Assembly (NCBI RefSeq): GCF_028389875.1
Contig: NC_084678.1
Span: forward strand, 15,902,899-15,966,898
DNA from: Rhea pennata
Lineage: Eukaryota; Chordata; Aves; Rheiformes; Rheidae
Reading direction: 5' to 3'
Length of the DNA stretch: 64,000 bases
Shown: one piece after another, positions 38,701 through 47,871 of the stretch
Position numbering within the stretch: the first letter of the stretch is position 1
Layout of the letters: the number at the start of each line of letters is the position of its first letter
Made by a program: the position numbers and the translations under genes
The notes under the pieces: generated by a model
Database searches by the model: none
Seen by the model: only the letters and a program-made list of their open reading frames with translations
Told to the model about the DNA's origin: nothing

Positions 38701-41700
38701 ATCCTCTATCAATTCTGGATCAACTTCCGCCGGAGGCGTCGTCTCACAGAGTTACTCAATGAGAACTCTTCTCGTGCTCTGTCCGAGAGCCCGGACAGTC
38801 CCTTCTGTCTTCGCAAGCTCAACCCAGACCAAGGCAACACCAGCTTTCTTTCCGGTAATGTGGGTGTATTTGTGGAAGGGTGCAAAAGCAAGCCTGTCGT
38901 GACCAGAGTAAAACGGAGCCTAGAATGTTATTTTAGGCATACTACGAAGTAACTACTCATCCCAAGGATTGGTTTGTGGTGGATATTATGATGCAGTGGC
39001 AGTTTCTTCCTCAGTTGCCCATCTCAGGAAAATAACTTCTCAGGTCTCTAGTATTACTATTTCTAATAGTTATAAGCTCCCTGCCATATATAAATGATAT
39101 GATGGAATGACTGGCTGGGTGGATGAGGGGAGAGCAGTGGATGTTGTGTACCGTGACTTCAGCAAGGCTTTTGACACTGTCTCCCATAACATCCTCCTAG
39201 ATGAGCTCAGGAAGTGTGGCTTAGACGAGTAGACGGTGAGGTGGATTGAGAACTGGCTGAAAGGCAGGGCTCAGAGAGTCGTCATCAATGGCGTGGAGTC
39301 CAGTTGGAGGCCTGTGGCTAATGGTGTCCCCCAGGCCTCAGTCCTGGGTCCCATCCTGTCCATCTTATTCATCAGTGACCTGGATGAGGGGACAGAGTGC
39401 CTCCTCAGCAAGTTTGCTGATGATACCAAGCTGGGAGGAGTGGCTGACACACCTGAGGGCTGTGCTGCCATTCAGAGAGACCTGGACAGGCTGGAGAGTT
39501 GGGCAGAGAGGAACCTCATGAGGTTCAACAAGAGCAAGTGCAGAGTCCTGCACCTAGGGAAAAATAACCCTAGGCAGAAATGCACCAGGACAAGCTGGGG
39601 GCTGACCTGCTGGAGAGCGACTCTGAGGAGAAGCAGCTGGGAGTGCTGGTGGATGACAAGTTGACCATGAGCCAGCAACGTGCCCTTGTGGCCAGGAAGG
39701 CCAATGGTATCCTGGAGTGCAGTAGGAAGAGTGTTGCCAACAGGTCGAGGGAGGTGATCCTGCCCCTCTCCTCAGCCCTGGTGAGGCCTCATCTCAAGTA
39801 CTGTGTCCAGTTCTGGGCTCCCCAGTACAAGAGAGACATGGAGCTACTGGAGAGAGTCCAGCACAGGGCTACGAAGATGATCAGAGGGCTGGAGCATCTG
39901 CCCTATGAGGAACGGCTGTGAGAGCTGGGCCTCTTCAGCCTGGGGAAGAGAAGACTTGAGGGGGGATCTTATCAATGTGTACAAAGTACCTGAAGGGAGG
40001 GTGTCAAGGGGACAGGGACAAACTCTTTTCAGTTGTCCCATGTGACAGGACAAGAGGCAATGGACAGAAACTGAAGCACAGGAAGTTCTGCCTGAACGTG
40101 AGGGGGAATTTCTTCCCTGTGAGAGTGACGGAGCGCTGGACCAGGTTGCCCAGAGAGGTTGTGGAGTCTCCTTCTCTGGAGATCTTCAAGGCCTGCCTGG
40201 ATGCAACCCTGTCTGACATGCTCTAGGTGACCGTGCTGAGCAGGGAGGTTGCACTAGATGATCTCCAGAGGTCCCTTCCAAACTTATTGATTCTATGATT
40301 ATTTCTTTTCCAGGAGGTGAAGGAATTTGTATTTTGAAGCAGGACTTTATCTCGACTCTTGGTCCTGATCCAGTTGTCCCACATACCTCAATTTCCCATA
40401 GACTGATGTGGGCTGTCAGGAGACAGTAATGCCAGACTGGCATGGGAAAGCCTCCAGTTCAGCTTTTGAATGAGAAAAAAAAATCAACACTTAGGCAGAA
40501 ATAAGCAGGAGAGGAAACTGAAAATGAACAAATATGGGGATGTACGTGTATAGGGGTGTGTGTCTGCCTTTAAGAGCTAGAAAATCTGATTCTTGTCTTT
40601 CCAAGGACAGCAAAGAACAATTTCAGCAGACACAGACCATTCTCTAATATATGCAAAACTCCTCTAACCTCAAAACATGACAGCAATTTTGTATTTAGAA
40701 TTCCACTATGCCACACTACATTGTTTTTTACCCCTGAAATCTCTTCTTTAAAGCTGGTTTTATGCTGTCTGTGTTCAACTGCCACCTTCAGTGTGTGTTT
40801 ACCCTTCAGATGTGGGCCAGACTGATGGAGTAATTTTATTGTGTTAGGCTAGTTTATTCCTTTCTTAGTTTTTTTTTTTTTTTTTGTCTCTTTCAGTCCA
40901 GCCCACCAAGGAGATTAAAATTGTCTCAGCAGTTCGAAGGAGCAGCGTCACTTCCCTGGCTGGAAACTCCAATCCCTACTTCAGTGCTACTCCTACATTG
41001 GTTTTCCCTCCTGTGGCTGAGTGCAACCCAAAATCAGGTCAGAGCTTCTGCATTGCCATGTTATTGTGTAAGATATATCTACATCCCTAGGGTATGGGCT
41101 GGCTCTGGCCTTAAGTACAAACCTATCCACCATTTACTTGGTAGTATGCAAGAGGGGAGGGTCAGCCTCTCTTCTGGGGCTTGATTTGAGAAGTTGTGTA
41201 ATTATCTTGGAAAAAAATTGAGATGAATTCAAAGATTTCTGTGTGTAGTAGTTGTAGCTGCTTCTAACATCTGTTCCTCAGCCTATGGTAATCCCCATGC
41301 TTCCTATTAAGCACTTTACTGTATGAAACCCTTGATTCTGATAGGATCTGTCACCTTCCTCTCTAGTGTTAAAGAGACCAGTTACCAATGAAGAGCTTCT
41401 GTCCCCTGGGGCCCCCTACATCAAGAAAACACTAACTGTAAGTGATCAGTATGAGCAGTATTGCTAATCTAATAGTACTGAACTCTCTGACCACTCTTTG
41501 ATAGCTTTGTATCTGCTGCTGTGACCTCTGTTCGTTGAAACTTTGATTGCATGTCACATCATCACACTAACATTGCGAGTTTCAGCGGGTTGATGTCTTC
41601 AGATATTCTTGAGAGTGAAACTGGTGTTCACTCTCTGCAGCCTCTGTTTTAGTGTGGTGTATATTAAAGAGGTAGAATCAGGAAAGGAATTGTTTCCTGG

Positions 41701-44700
41701 GCAGGAAAAGTCCCATTTATATTTCATCCAGCTCCATGCAAACTGAAGATTCAGTCAAACCTTGTGACAGTTGAGACTTTGATATCCCTTATTCTCTCAG
41801 TCACAAAGATGTCACCTTTCTGCACTGTCTTATGCATTTTTTTGGCTTCATGCTACAGACTAGATGTGGAAGGTGTCACTAGGTTTATGAAAACGTAGAG
41901 TTGTGTGGAAAATGGTTGTATGGAACAGAAGTGAATGGGGAACATTTGAGGGCCACTCTGCTCTTCCTCATAATGGGCTGTATCTTACTTTTTTTTGTGT
42001 GTGTGTGTGAACAAAATAAATACACTGCAAAATCTCCAGGATGCTAGTGAAAACCTTAGTTTTGGGCTTTTGTTCTTCGAATTATTTATAGAGATATAGA
42101 ACCTGATAGTTGCAGTCAGTCAAAGCAGAGCTTGTGTGTGCTGCCCTGTAGATCCTGTTATGCTTGTTTATTTTTGTGTAAATGATCACTTGTCGAGAAC
42201 TGACACACTTCCTACTTCTCGGACCTTTCCTATCTGGCTCCATTAGGGGAAATTCTGTAAAACCAACTTAGGGAGTGTGATGGCTGCCTTGCCTTCCTAG
42301 TTTGATCCAAGTGAGGTTATAGAAGGGAAGGGCTGAGGATCAGGTCCCCAGATTAACTCTGCCGTAGAAACTGATGATGGGAGAAACGAGCAGATGATCG
42401 GTGTGAGATGTATGAGGACATGCCGTTCATTCTCCTGCAGAATGCTCTTGCCTTGCCCTTCAACTCTGCCAGGCTGTGCTTTTCATGGCTCATTTCCTTC
42501 CGCTTAGCTGTGCAGTTGCTTTTGTTTGTTTATATGGGTAATACACAGAGTGCTTTGAGAATTTGTTTTCTCTTTAAGTCACATCAGATGGACAACATAT
42601 TACAGTAAACTGCTCTGACAAGCTGAGAACAGAGTGGGAAAAGTTGAAGGAGTGGATAATTCTATCCTGGAAATGCTGTCCTGTGCCAGTAAAAAGGCAA
42701 ACACTCTGTGTGTGTTCTCTAGAAATGTCCTCAACATGTTCTTAATACATGTCCTGCATTTAACTTCATGTTGCTTGTGCTTCATTCTTCTATACTTACT
42801 GGCATGGCACATTAACCAGAAAACAGCTTTTCAGATAGCAAGTAATTCTGCATCTCATATGACATACAGCCTAGGAATATTCCATCATACTCTTCCAAAT
42901 GATGGTAGTGTAGGATTAAATGGTAAGTGGAGGATTAAATATTTCTTAAAAATATATATTTTGCCCAAATGTAGCAAGACACTGAACAAAGCAAGGAGAA
43001 GTGTTAATGATACTTGCAGATAGAGAAATAAACAATCCAGAAGGGGAAAGCAATGGTTGACATGGTTGGATTTGCAGATGTTGCCTGTTTGAAAAGTTTC
43101 ACAACCTCAAAAAATGAAAGCAAGAACTATCTACAGCTGAGCATGACACACACGAGAAAATGGAAGGGATGTTTAATTGCCAAGGATGCTCTCTGAAACA
43201 CCACATTGGCACAGGTGAATGAAAAGGTCCACCAGAATAAAAGCAGAGACAGAAGAACTCTTCTTGAAGACAAGATTCCCAGGAGGAATTAGAGCCTAGT
43301 TGCCATGCTGAGAACTGTCAAGAGATTTATAACTGGAGATATGGAAAGCTCACTAGTGCCCAAGTATGTCTTCCTCCACCGGAGAGGCTGAGAAAGAACT
43401 GTTGGGTGACACTGACTATTGCTAACAGAGCTGGAAGCAGGACATAAAGGTCCTTTTTTTTTTTCTTAATGGTCAGAGGAGCCTTGAGGTAAACCCTTTT
43501 TTCTCTCCCACTCATCACAGAGACTAGGATCTTGAGGAGAATTCTCCACACCACTAGAGCTGTTACATCTCATCTATCCAGGTACTGCAATTGGAATTTG
43601 GTTGCATGTCATTGCTCTGTGGTAAGGTGAGCCATTCACTTGTGGAAGTGTTTAAGCTGATCAGTTAACCTTAGCTTCAGTACAGCAGAACCTCTTCCAC
43701 GTGAAGAAAACAAAGCCCATTCCTTTGTTTTTAAAGCCATTTTATTCTGCTTGTAGATTGTGGGGGATGCTGTGGGCTGGGGGTTTGTGGTCCGAGGAGG
43801 AAGACCTTGCCATATCCAAGCTGTGGACCCAGGAGGACCTGCTGCTGCTGCAGGGATGAAGGTACTTCTTGATCATGGTAACTTAAAATGAGAGAAGCTT
43901 TACGTTCTACTTGAGCTTTTCAAGTTGAAAGCATCCTCTGTGCTAATCCTACCACCTGCAACAGAGAAAAATCTGCTTGTGTTAGCTCAGGAAACTTCAA
44001 TAACATTGTGAGAGGCAGGGTGAAAGACATACTGTCCTGCAGGCAGTGTACTGTGTGTTTCTGTTCCATGGGCGGGGTTTGACTTTTGCCCCAGCAGTTC
44101 AGAGACTGGGCAGCTAAAATAGTCAAAACTAAGCTGTCCTGTGGCAAACTTTAGAGCTGTTGAAACTATTTTAGGTACTGAAAGCAGGGAATTCCCAGTT
44201 CAGCTCTAGTAACTATATATAACTAAAGGAAAGCAGGAAAGGAGCAGATCTTTATCATGAATTATTTGTTCTTACTGCTTCTGCGATGGTAATGTATTTT
44301 GTATTTGCCTACTATTAACAACATTGCTCTGTGCAGAACTGTTCTTTATGTTCAGGAAAGCTGAATAACTTTGTATCGATAATTTCCTCTCGATTTGATT
44401 CCTCTGGTAATCTCCAGTATTTTCAGCTCAGTTGAAATGAGCTGAGGTCTTGAATATAATTTTAGACCAACTATTCAAGCATATATGGGCTGTGTGTTGA
44501 GCTGCAGGCCTAGTTTTAGGAGTGAATGAAGGAAATAGTAGTTTCACAGTTCTGCTGTAAAAACCCTAACAGGGAGGGAGTAATTTCAACAAGCTAGTAT
44601 AACTCTAAAATCACTTGGATATTTAAAATAATGGGTTTCTTCAGAGGAAGAGTTTGACTCTGCTTCAGGCAGCTTTGGAAGGAGATGGGTGAATTTGTTT

Positions 44701-45175
44701 CATTTACTCAGGAGCCTAGTTCATCTCTCCCCTACTAATCTCATTTGCTACCAAACTGCCAAATGTTAATATTGTGTCTCATTTCCATCTGTGAAATGAA
44801 CCACTGCTCATAAGTGAATCTTTTTACTTTCTGCTAGCTCACTGTTTAAATCCCCTTGGTCCTTTTCTTATGATACAATGATTATAGCACAGTGATTATT
44901 ACTGTTGCTCATAGAGTAGTAATGCTTTCTGGTTTGTAGGATTTTTGTAGAAAGTTATTTGCTTTACAAAGTCTGGCTGTAGTTAGTCATCAGCAGTAGT
45001 TGCCTGCATGCATCAGTTCAAGGTAACCAGCCCTTCATCTCCCTTGCAGGTGTGTCAGCTTGTTTTCTCTGTGAATGGCATGTACGTTTTGCACTTGGAC
45101 TATCAGACCATCAGCAGCCTCATCATGACAGGACCGCGAACTCTTGTCATGGAAGTCATGGAAGCCATTGAATGA
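23669..45175 (+). CDS. DEPTOR-like: DEPTOR paralogue: DEP-DEP-PDZ mTOR-interacting protein, complete, nine coding exons
   Basis: Exons: 23669-23754, 32685-32863, 36407-36530, 37857-38035, 38669-38854, 40897-41037, 41367-41437, 43757-43861 and 45050-45175 (stop TGA). All introns are GT-AG and every phase joins, giving 398 residues against about 409 for human DEPTOR. Order: short N-terminus ending in GEQLR; DEP1 (about 30-112, with KTYPNCF-like [16 protein letters not shown]); DEP2 (about 137-210, [11 protein letters not shown] and HGIIQH); basic RRRRR patch (about 210-214); Ser-rich linker; PDZ (about 323-396, carboxylate-loop GWGF). DEPTOR binds the mTOR FAT region through its PDZ and restrains mTORC1 and mTORC2; the tandem DEP module binds phosphatidic acid and mTOR. 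The protein follows human DEPTOR along its length but differs at very many positions (for example NPYFSATPT in the linker), so I read it as a paralogue and not the orthologue, helped by its position next to COL20A1. The coding frame is intact, so it is probably functional. Confidence 0.93.
25625..25640. repeat. Poly-C tract (16 C)
   Basis: Uninterrupted C run in intron 1 of the DEPTOR paralogue. Long C runs are uncommon and can form i-motif or, on the other strand, G-quadruplex-like structures. Confidence 0.95.
26498..26556. mobile_element. MIR-like SINE relic
   Basis: The stretch GGATGGGGAAACGGAGGCAG followed by a GGAGG and a CTTGCCTCAGGCAATAGCAG-type motif resembles the conserved part of MIR elements (GGAAACTGAGGC ... 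ACTTGCCCAAGG). It is heavily diverged; recognition is by eye only. Confidence 0.35.
27888..27930 (+). mobile_element. Possible ancient CR1 3'-end fragment
   Basis: AGATCAGACTAAATGATC followed by a GTGGTCTTGTCTGG segment resembles the CR1 3' motif (GGACTAGATGATCT...AGGTCCCTTCCAACC) seen cleanly elsewhere in this window. It is strongly decayed and may be chance. Confidence 0.25.
30912..30979. repeat. ATATAC-rich low-complexity tract
   Basis: Alternating purine-pyrimidine repeats of ATAC and ATAT, including an inverted repeat TATATATGTT-AC-AACATATATA. It could extrude as a cruciform. Confidence 0.9.
31069..31099. repeat. Perfect inverted repeat (14-bp arms, 3-nt loop)
   Basis: AAATTCTCAAGTTC, then TCT, then its exact reverse complement. 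An A-rich stretch lies just before it. In RNA from either strand this would fold into an uninterrupted 14-bp stem. Confidence 0.95.
32685..32863 (+). CDS. DEPTOR-like: DEPTOR-like exon 2 (DEP1, main part)
   Basis: Acceptor TTCTTTCACTCTAG, donor GTTTGT. It encodes [20 protein letters not shown] through [19 protein letters not shown] to MDHYIIHH. It is 179 bp, the same length and phases as exon 4, which encodes the matching part of DEP2. Confidence 0.96.
32864..36406 (+). other. Intron 2 of the DEPTOR paralogue
   Basis: 3.5-kb intron. It has T/G tracts (33853-33877; 35447-35478) and a possible DNA-transposon coding relic (35550-35816). The rest shows nothing I can name. Confidence 0.85.
35550..35816 (+). 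pseudogene. Possible DNA-transposon transposase fragment
   Basis: An open stretch of about 88 codons reads as well-mixed protein rather than AT-driven noise, with [18 protein letters not shown] near its start and [14 protein letters not shown] near its end. The W-x(4)-RGGL-x-Y core followed by a basic, aromatic K-x-RLF segment recalls the C-terminal part of P/THAP- or hAT-type transposases as I remember them. There is no start codon context; upstream the frame runs into T-rich low-complexity DNA. The family assignment is tentative. Confidence 0.35.
36407..36530 (+). CDS. DEPTOR-like: DEPTOR-like exon 3 (end of DEP1)
   Basis: Acceptor CTCCTTTCAG, donor GTATGT. It encodes [20 protein letters not shown] then [20 protein letters not shown], which closely follows human DEPTOR. 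It ends in phase 2 and joins to a Lys codon. Confidence 0.96.
36531..37856 (+). other. Intron 3 of the DEPTOR paralogue
   Basis: 1.3-kb intron with no repeat or exon that I recognise. Confidence 0.85.
37857..38035 (+). CDS. DEPTOR-like: DEPTOR-like exon 4 (DEP2, main part)
   Basis: Acceptor CCTCTGTACCAG, donor GTGAGT. It encodes [19 protein letters not shown] through [19 protein letters not shown] to LEHGIIQH. It is 179 bp, like exon 2. Confidence 0.96.
38036..38668 (+). other. Intron 4 of the DEPTOR paralogue
   Basis: Short intron with a small TA repeat (38610-38623) shortly before the acceptor. Nothing else was recognised. Confidence 0.85.
38669..38854 (+). CDS. DEPTOR-like: DEPTOR-like exon 5 (end of DEP2, basic patch, linker start)
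   Basis: Acceptor TTCTCTCCCAG, donor GTAATG. It encodes [20 protein letters not shown], a run of five Arg, LTELLNEN, then a Ser-rich linker with [10 protein letters not shown]. The basic run follows the second DEP domain as in human DEPTOR. Confidence 0.95.
38855..40896 (+). other. Intron 5 of the DEPTOR paralogue
   Basis: 2.0-kb intron; more than half is a sense-oriented CR1 LINE (39105-40305). A 19-T tract (about 40868-40886) forms the extended pyrimidine tract of the next acceptor. Confidence 0.9.
39105..40305 (+). mobile_element. CR1 LINE, 5'-truncated copy with broken reverse-transcriptase frame
   Basis: The coding strand shows the C-terminal half of the CR1 reverse transcriptase: [24 protein letters not shown], the catalytic FADDTKLGG box, [33 protein letters not shown] and [14 protein letters not shown]. 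The frame is broken by a stop in place of the usual Trp (about 39230), a frameshift near 39580, a TGA near 39919 and a further frameshift near 39963, so it is inactive. It ends with the CR1 3' motif CTAGATGATCTCCAGAGGTC, CCTTCC and a TTGATTCTATGATT tail. It lies in the sense orientation in intron 5. Confidence 0.96.
40897..41037 (+). CDS. DEPTOR-like: DEPTOR-like exon 6 (linker with altered degron region)
   Basis: Acceptor after a long T tract (TGTCTCTTTCAG), donor GTCAGA. It encodes [13 protein letters not shown], as in human DEPTOR, then [17 protein letters not shown] where human has the phosphodegron SSGYFS and the following Ser-Pro sites. It ends in ECNPKS. Confidence 0.95.
41038..41366 (+). 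other. Intron 6 of the DEPTOR paralogue
   Basis: Short intron of 329 bp, nothing notable. Confidence 0.85.
41367..41437 (+). CDS. DEPTOR-like: DEPTOR-like exon 7 (linker to PDZ)
   Basis: Acceptor CCTTCCTCTCTAG, donor GTAAGT. It encodes [20 protein letters not shown] then KTLT, collinear with human DEPTOR. It ends in phase 0. Confidence 0.95.
41438..43756 (+). other. Intron 7 of the DEPTOR paralogue
   Basis: 2.3-kb intron with a short GT repeat (about 41996-42010). The open frames within it are short and lack splice support. Confidence 0.85.
43757..43861 (+). CDS. DEPTOR-like: DEPTOR-like exon 8 (PDZ, first half)
   Basis: Acceptor TTCTGCTTGTAG, donor GTACTT. It encodes [20 protein letters not shown] then [19 protein letters not shown] takes the place of the GLGF carboxylate-binding loop, as in DEPTOR. 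Confidence 0.96.
43862..45049 (+). other. Intron 8 of the DEPTOR paralogue
   Basis: 1.2-kb intron separating the two PDZ exons. Nothing was recognised. Confidence 0.85.
45050..45175 (+). CDS. DEPTOR-like: DEPTOR-like exon 9 (PDZ, second half, stop)
   Basis: Acceptor CTCCCTTGCAG. It encodes [20 protein letters not shown] then [20 protein letters not shown] and Glu, stop TGA 45173-45175. The end MEVMEAIE parallels human MEVMEELEC. Confidence 0.96.
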   Translation: MCQLVFSVNGMYVLHLDYQTISSLIMTGPRTLVMEVMEAIE

Positions 45176-45330
45176 ATGGAGGAGTCTCTCATCCCATCAC
45201 TATTTAGAAAAGCAGGACACTTGGCAAAGCAAGGATGGACTCTGGGGAGGGACCAAGCATGACCTTTCATTCTGAAATATTAGCCGGGCATTTTAACATA
45301 TCTTCAAATAAATATGTTCTAATGGACAAG
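45176..45330 (+). other. Short 3' UTR of the DEPTOR paralogue with AATAAA
   Basis: The canonical AATAAA at 45307-45312 lies about 130 nt after the stop and is followed by a GT-rich patch (GGATGTCGATGGTGGTGAG, about 45335-45353), as expected for a cleavage site. Longer 3' ends are possible. Confidence 0.6.
45307..45312 (+). terminator. Probable polyadenylation signal of the DEPTOR paralogue
   Basis: AATAAA followed about 25-40 nt later by a G/T-rich element. Confidence 0.65.
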
Positions 45331-46211
45331 TTTTGGATGTCGATGGTGGTGAGATATTTGGCTTTACCTGATTTTGAGAGGGTCTGAACTCTAACAGCTT
45401 CTTTTTAATGCCAGTGAGAGAGTTGAGCACATCTCAAAACAAAGTCTTTAGAACAAATGATTCTTTCACTCAGCCAAGCTGCAAGTCAGGCTGTACAAGC
45501 TGGTAAGTACCAAGAAGTTTGGTATTGAGGAAGTGAGCAACGAATGCCAAGAGATGGTCCAATAAGTCATACTGTGAATTGTCTCGAGAGAAGAAGGAAA
45601 TGCATGCAATGATGAATTATCTTTTTTTGTAAAGAAAGTCCACTCTTGGCTCACCCACAATTACAGTTAGGAGTGGTTACATTTCCTAGCTGAGTTTCTT
45701 GAAGAGATCAGACATCTGTGATTGTAATCTGTGTCATCCCCTCTCCTTCCCCCTGCCAAACAACTGCTTAAATTCATTGGCCAGTTTTGCATGGAACAAG
45801 GGAGAGGTCTGGAAGATTTTTGGCTGCTACCAACCTAGTGACAGCAGGCAGTGGGGGAAAACAGAGACCCTAAATACTGTCTGTCCCAACTGCATCACTA
45901 GATACTGGAAAATCCAAATGGAATGAAACAGATACAAGTGAAAGCCACCCAAAACTTGCCCTCCTGAGCCATCTGCTCCCAGAATCATGTCATTTAAAGG
46001 CAATACAGAATATTCATATGCAGCCTACCCTGCAAGTGAATTAAATATAGAATAACAGGTAATAACAAGAAAACGGGAGATTTCTTGCTTTCCAGGTCAC
46101 AGAGCATCTTGCTTATAATTGGCCTACAATGTTGTGCATACAGCAGGATGATTCCCGGCACTCCTGGTTGGGACAGGTCTCTGAATGCAGCTCTATTGAT
46201 TGCCAGCCAAA

Positions 46212-46213
<2 letters not shown>

Positions 46214-46250
<37 letters not shown>
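46214..46250. repeat. Poly-T tract (37 T)
   Basis: Uninterrupted T run with no retrocopy recognised beside it. Confidence 0.95.
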
Positions 46251-46253
<3 letters not shown>

Positions 46254-47775
46254 CTAGTCACTTTGATTTGTGTTAAAATGGAAGCTGACTTTCCTGGAAA
46301 ACCTGGTGCCAGCTGTTTATTAGGTAGCATTACATTACTGCTGACTGCTTTCTTTTCCTTGGCATAAAGGAATATTTACTCTCCTAATGCTGCTGCAGAG
46401 GTAGTAGTCCTAATTGCAATGGTATTACTGGAACATGGTCCAAGTAAGATGTTTGAATTGATACTCCACTGGGGTCCTTCCAGGCCCTATGTGAAACTAG
46501 ACAATCTTCCAAGCTATTTGTCAACATGCAATTATTATTTCCAGCATTTCAGTGCACAAAGAAAGCAAAGCATATTTATCTGCCTGTTTGCTTTCTAAAT
46601 TCAGTTCTGTGTTGGCATTTTGGTTGGGCTTCTGTGATGGCGCCAAGGTTTACTCTGGAATATTGGGCTTGTTCTGAAGCAAGACAAAGCCAAGAGACTG
46701 TACAGTATTGTTTATATACCTTGGGAAGAGTAGTTAATGTTAACATAAAGACTGGAAGCAACTCTAGATTTTTCTGAGATGAACAGAGCATGAATTTTGC
46801 CTCTGGGTCTGAACTTCCCCGAAAGTGAAATGCAGGAGATATGTGGTCTTTCCTTTTTCACCTCCTCCTAGTTGCAGAGTAAACTGGCAAATGTAAGCAA
46901 CTATTAAAATGCAACAGCAAGTACAGTAAAGGTAATCTGTAGGATAGTAACAATTCTGTTTCTGCAGACTACCAAGTGCTCTCTATTCTGTTTTAACAAG
47001 ATTAGCAAGATTAAGCATTTCATTTTAATGTTACCCTCTGACTTGTATATTGTGATACCTTTAAATACTCATGCATAATGCTAAAGTTGCAGAGAAGTAT
47101 ATAATGTTTGTCTTGTTGGGGCATATTTAAAAACTCTGCAGACTTATTTACAAACTGTAATCTTTTCTTCCAATCTGACAATTTAGAAAGTGTCTATATT
47201 TCCTGCAGAATGGCAATTGTGAGTTTCCTGTAGCTTGTTCTGTTGCAATATGAGAGTGATGCTGTAGTTCCTGGGAGTACAGCTGAAAATCTGGTCTCCA
47301 ATTAAAATGAGGAATGCCACTGTCAGTTGTTCTATTCTTGGCAATGAGGACAAAATCTTTCAAAAAATGTTTTGGCCCAGAGCTGGGTGGCTCTCTCAAG
47401 CGCTCTTGGGGCGGGGAAGCACATACTATTTGAGGTCAGAGCTGTATCAAACAGCTGTGAAATCTACAGCAGCATCAAGCCCCCAGTGCATGATTCAGAC
47501 TCTGGCCTTGCAAAATGTACAGATGTGCTTAATTTCCTTGGACAAATGTGATACTGTATGCCGTCAGTGCAAACTCTAGGCTCTCAAAAATATTTAATGA
47601 GATGTGAATGTGTCCAAAGGGACTTTATTCCTGAGAGTATAACAGTGGGTGGGAACCATGACTTTTTGCTGCACTCTAGGAAATCAGTATGCAATTTCCT
47701 ATATAGAAATTACGTATTTGGTTCATCCTAGAAAAAACAGTAAAAGCTATTTACTGCGCTTCACAGAAGCGGGCT

Positions 47776-47812
47776 CTTCCTCTCTCTCTCTCTCTTTTCT
47801 CTCTCTCTCTCT

Positions 47813-47871
<59 letters not shown>
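47776..47871. repeat. Compound microsatellite (CT)n-(T)45-(GT)n
   Basis: A CT-repeat block with two T interruptions (47776-47815) runs into 45 T (47816-47860) and then GT repeats (47861-47871). The long pyrimidine-only strand could form triplex (H-DNA) structures. Length is probably polymorphic. Confidence 0.95.

Noticed and set aside
38446-38952. 168-residue plus-strand frame spanning exon 5 of the DEPTOR paralogue
   Set aside because: It reads exon 5 in frame but runs through both flanking introns; homology and splice sites limit the coding part to 38669-38854.
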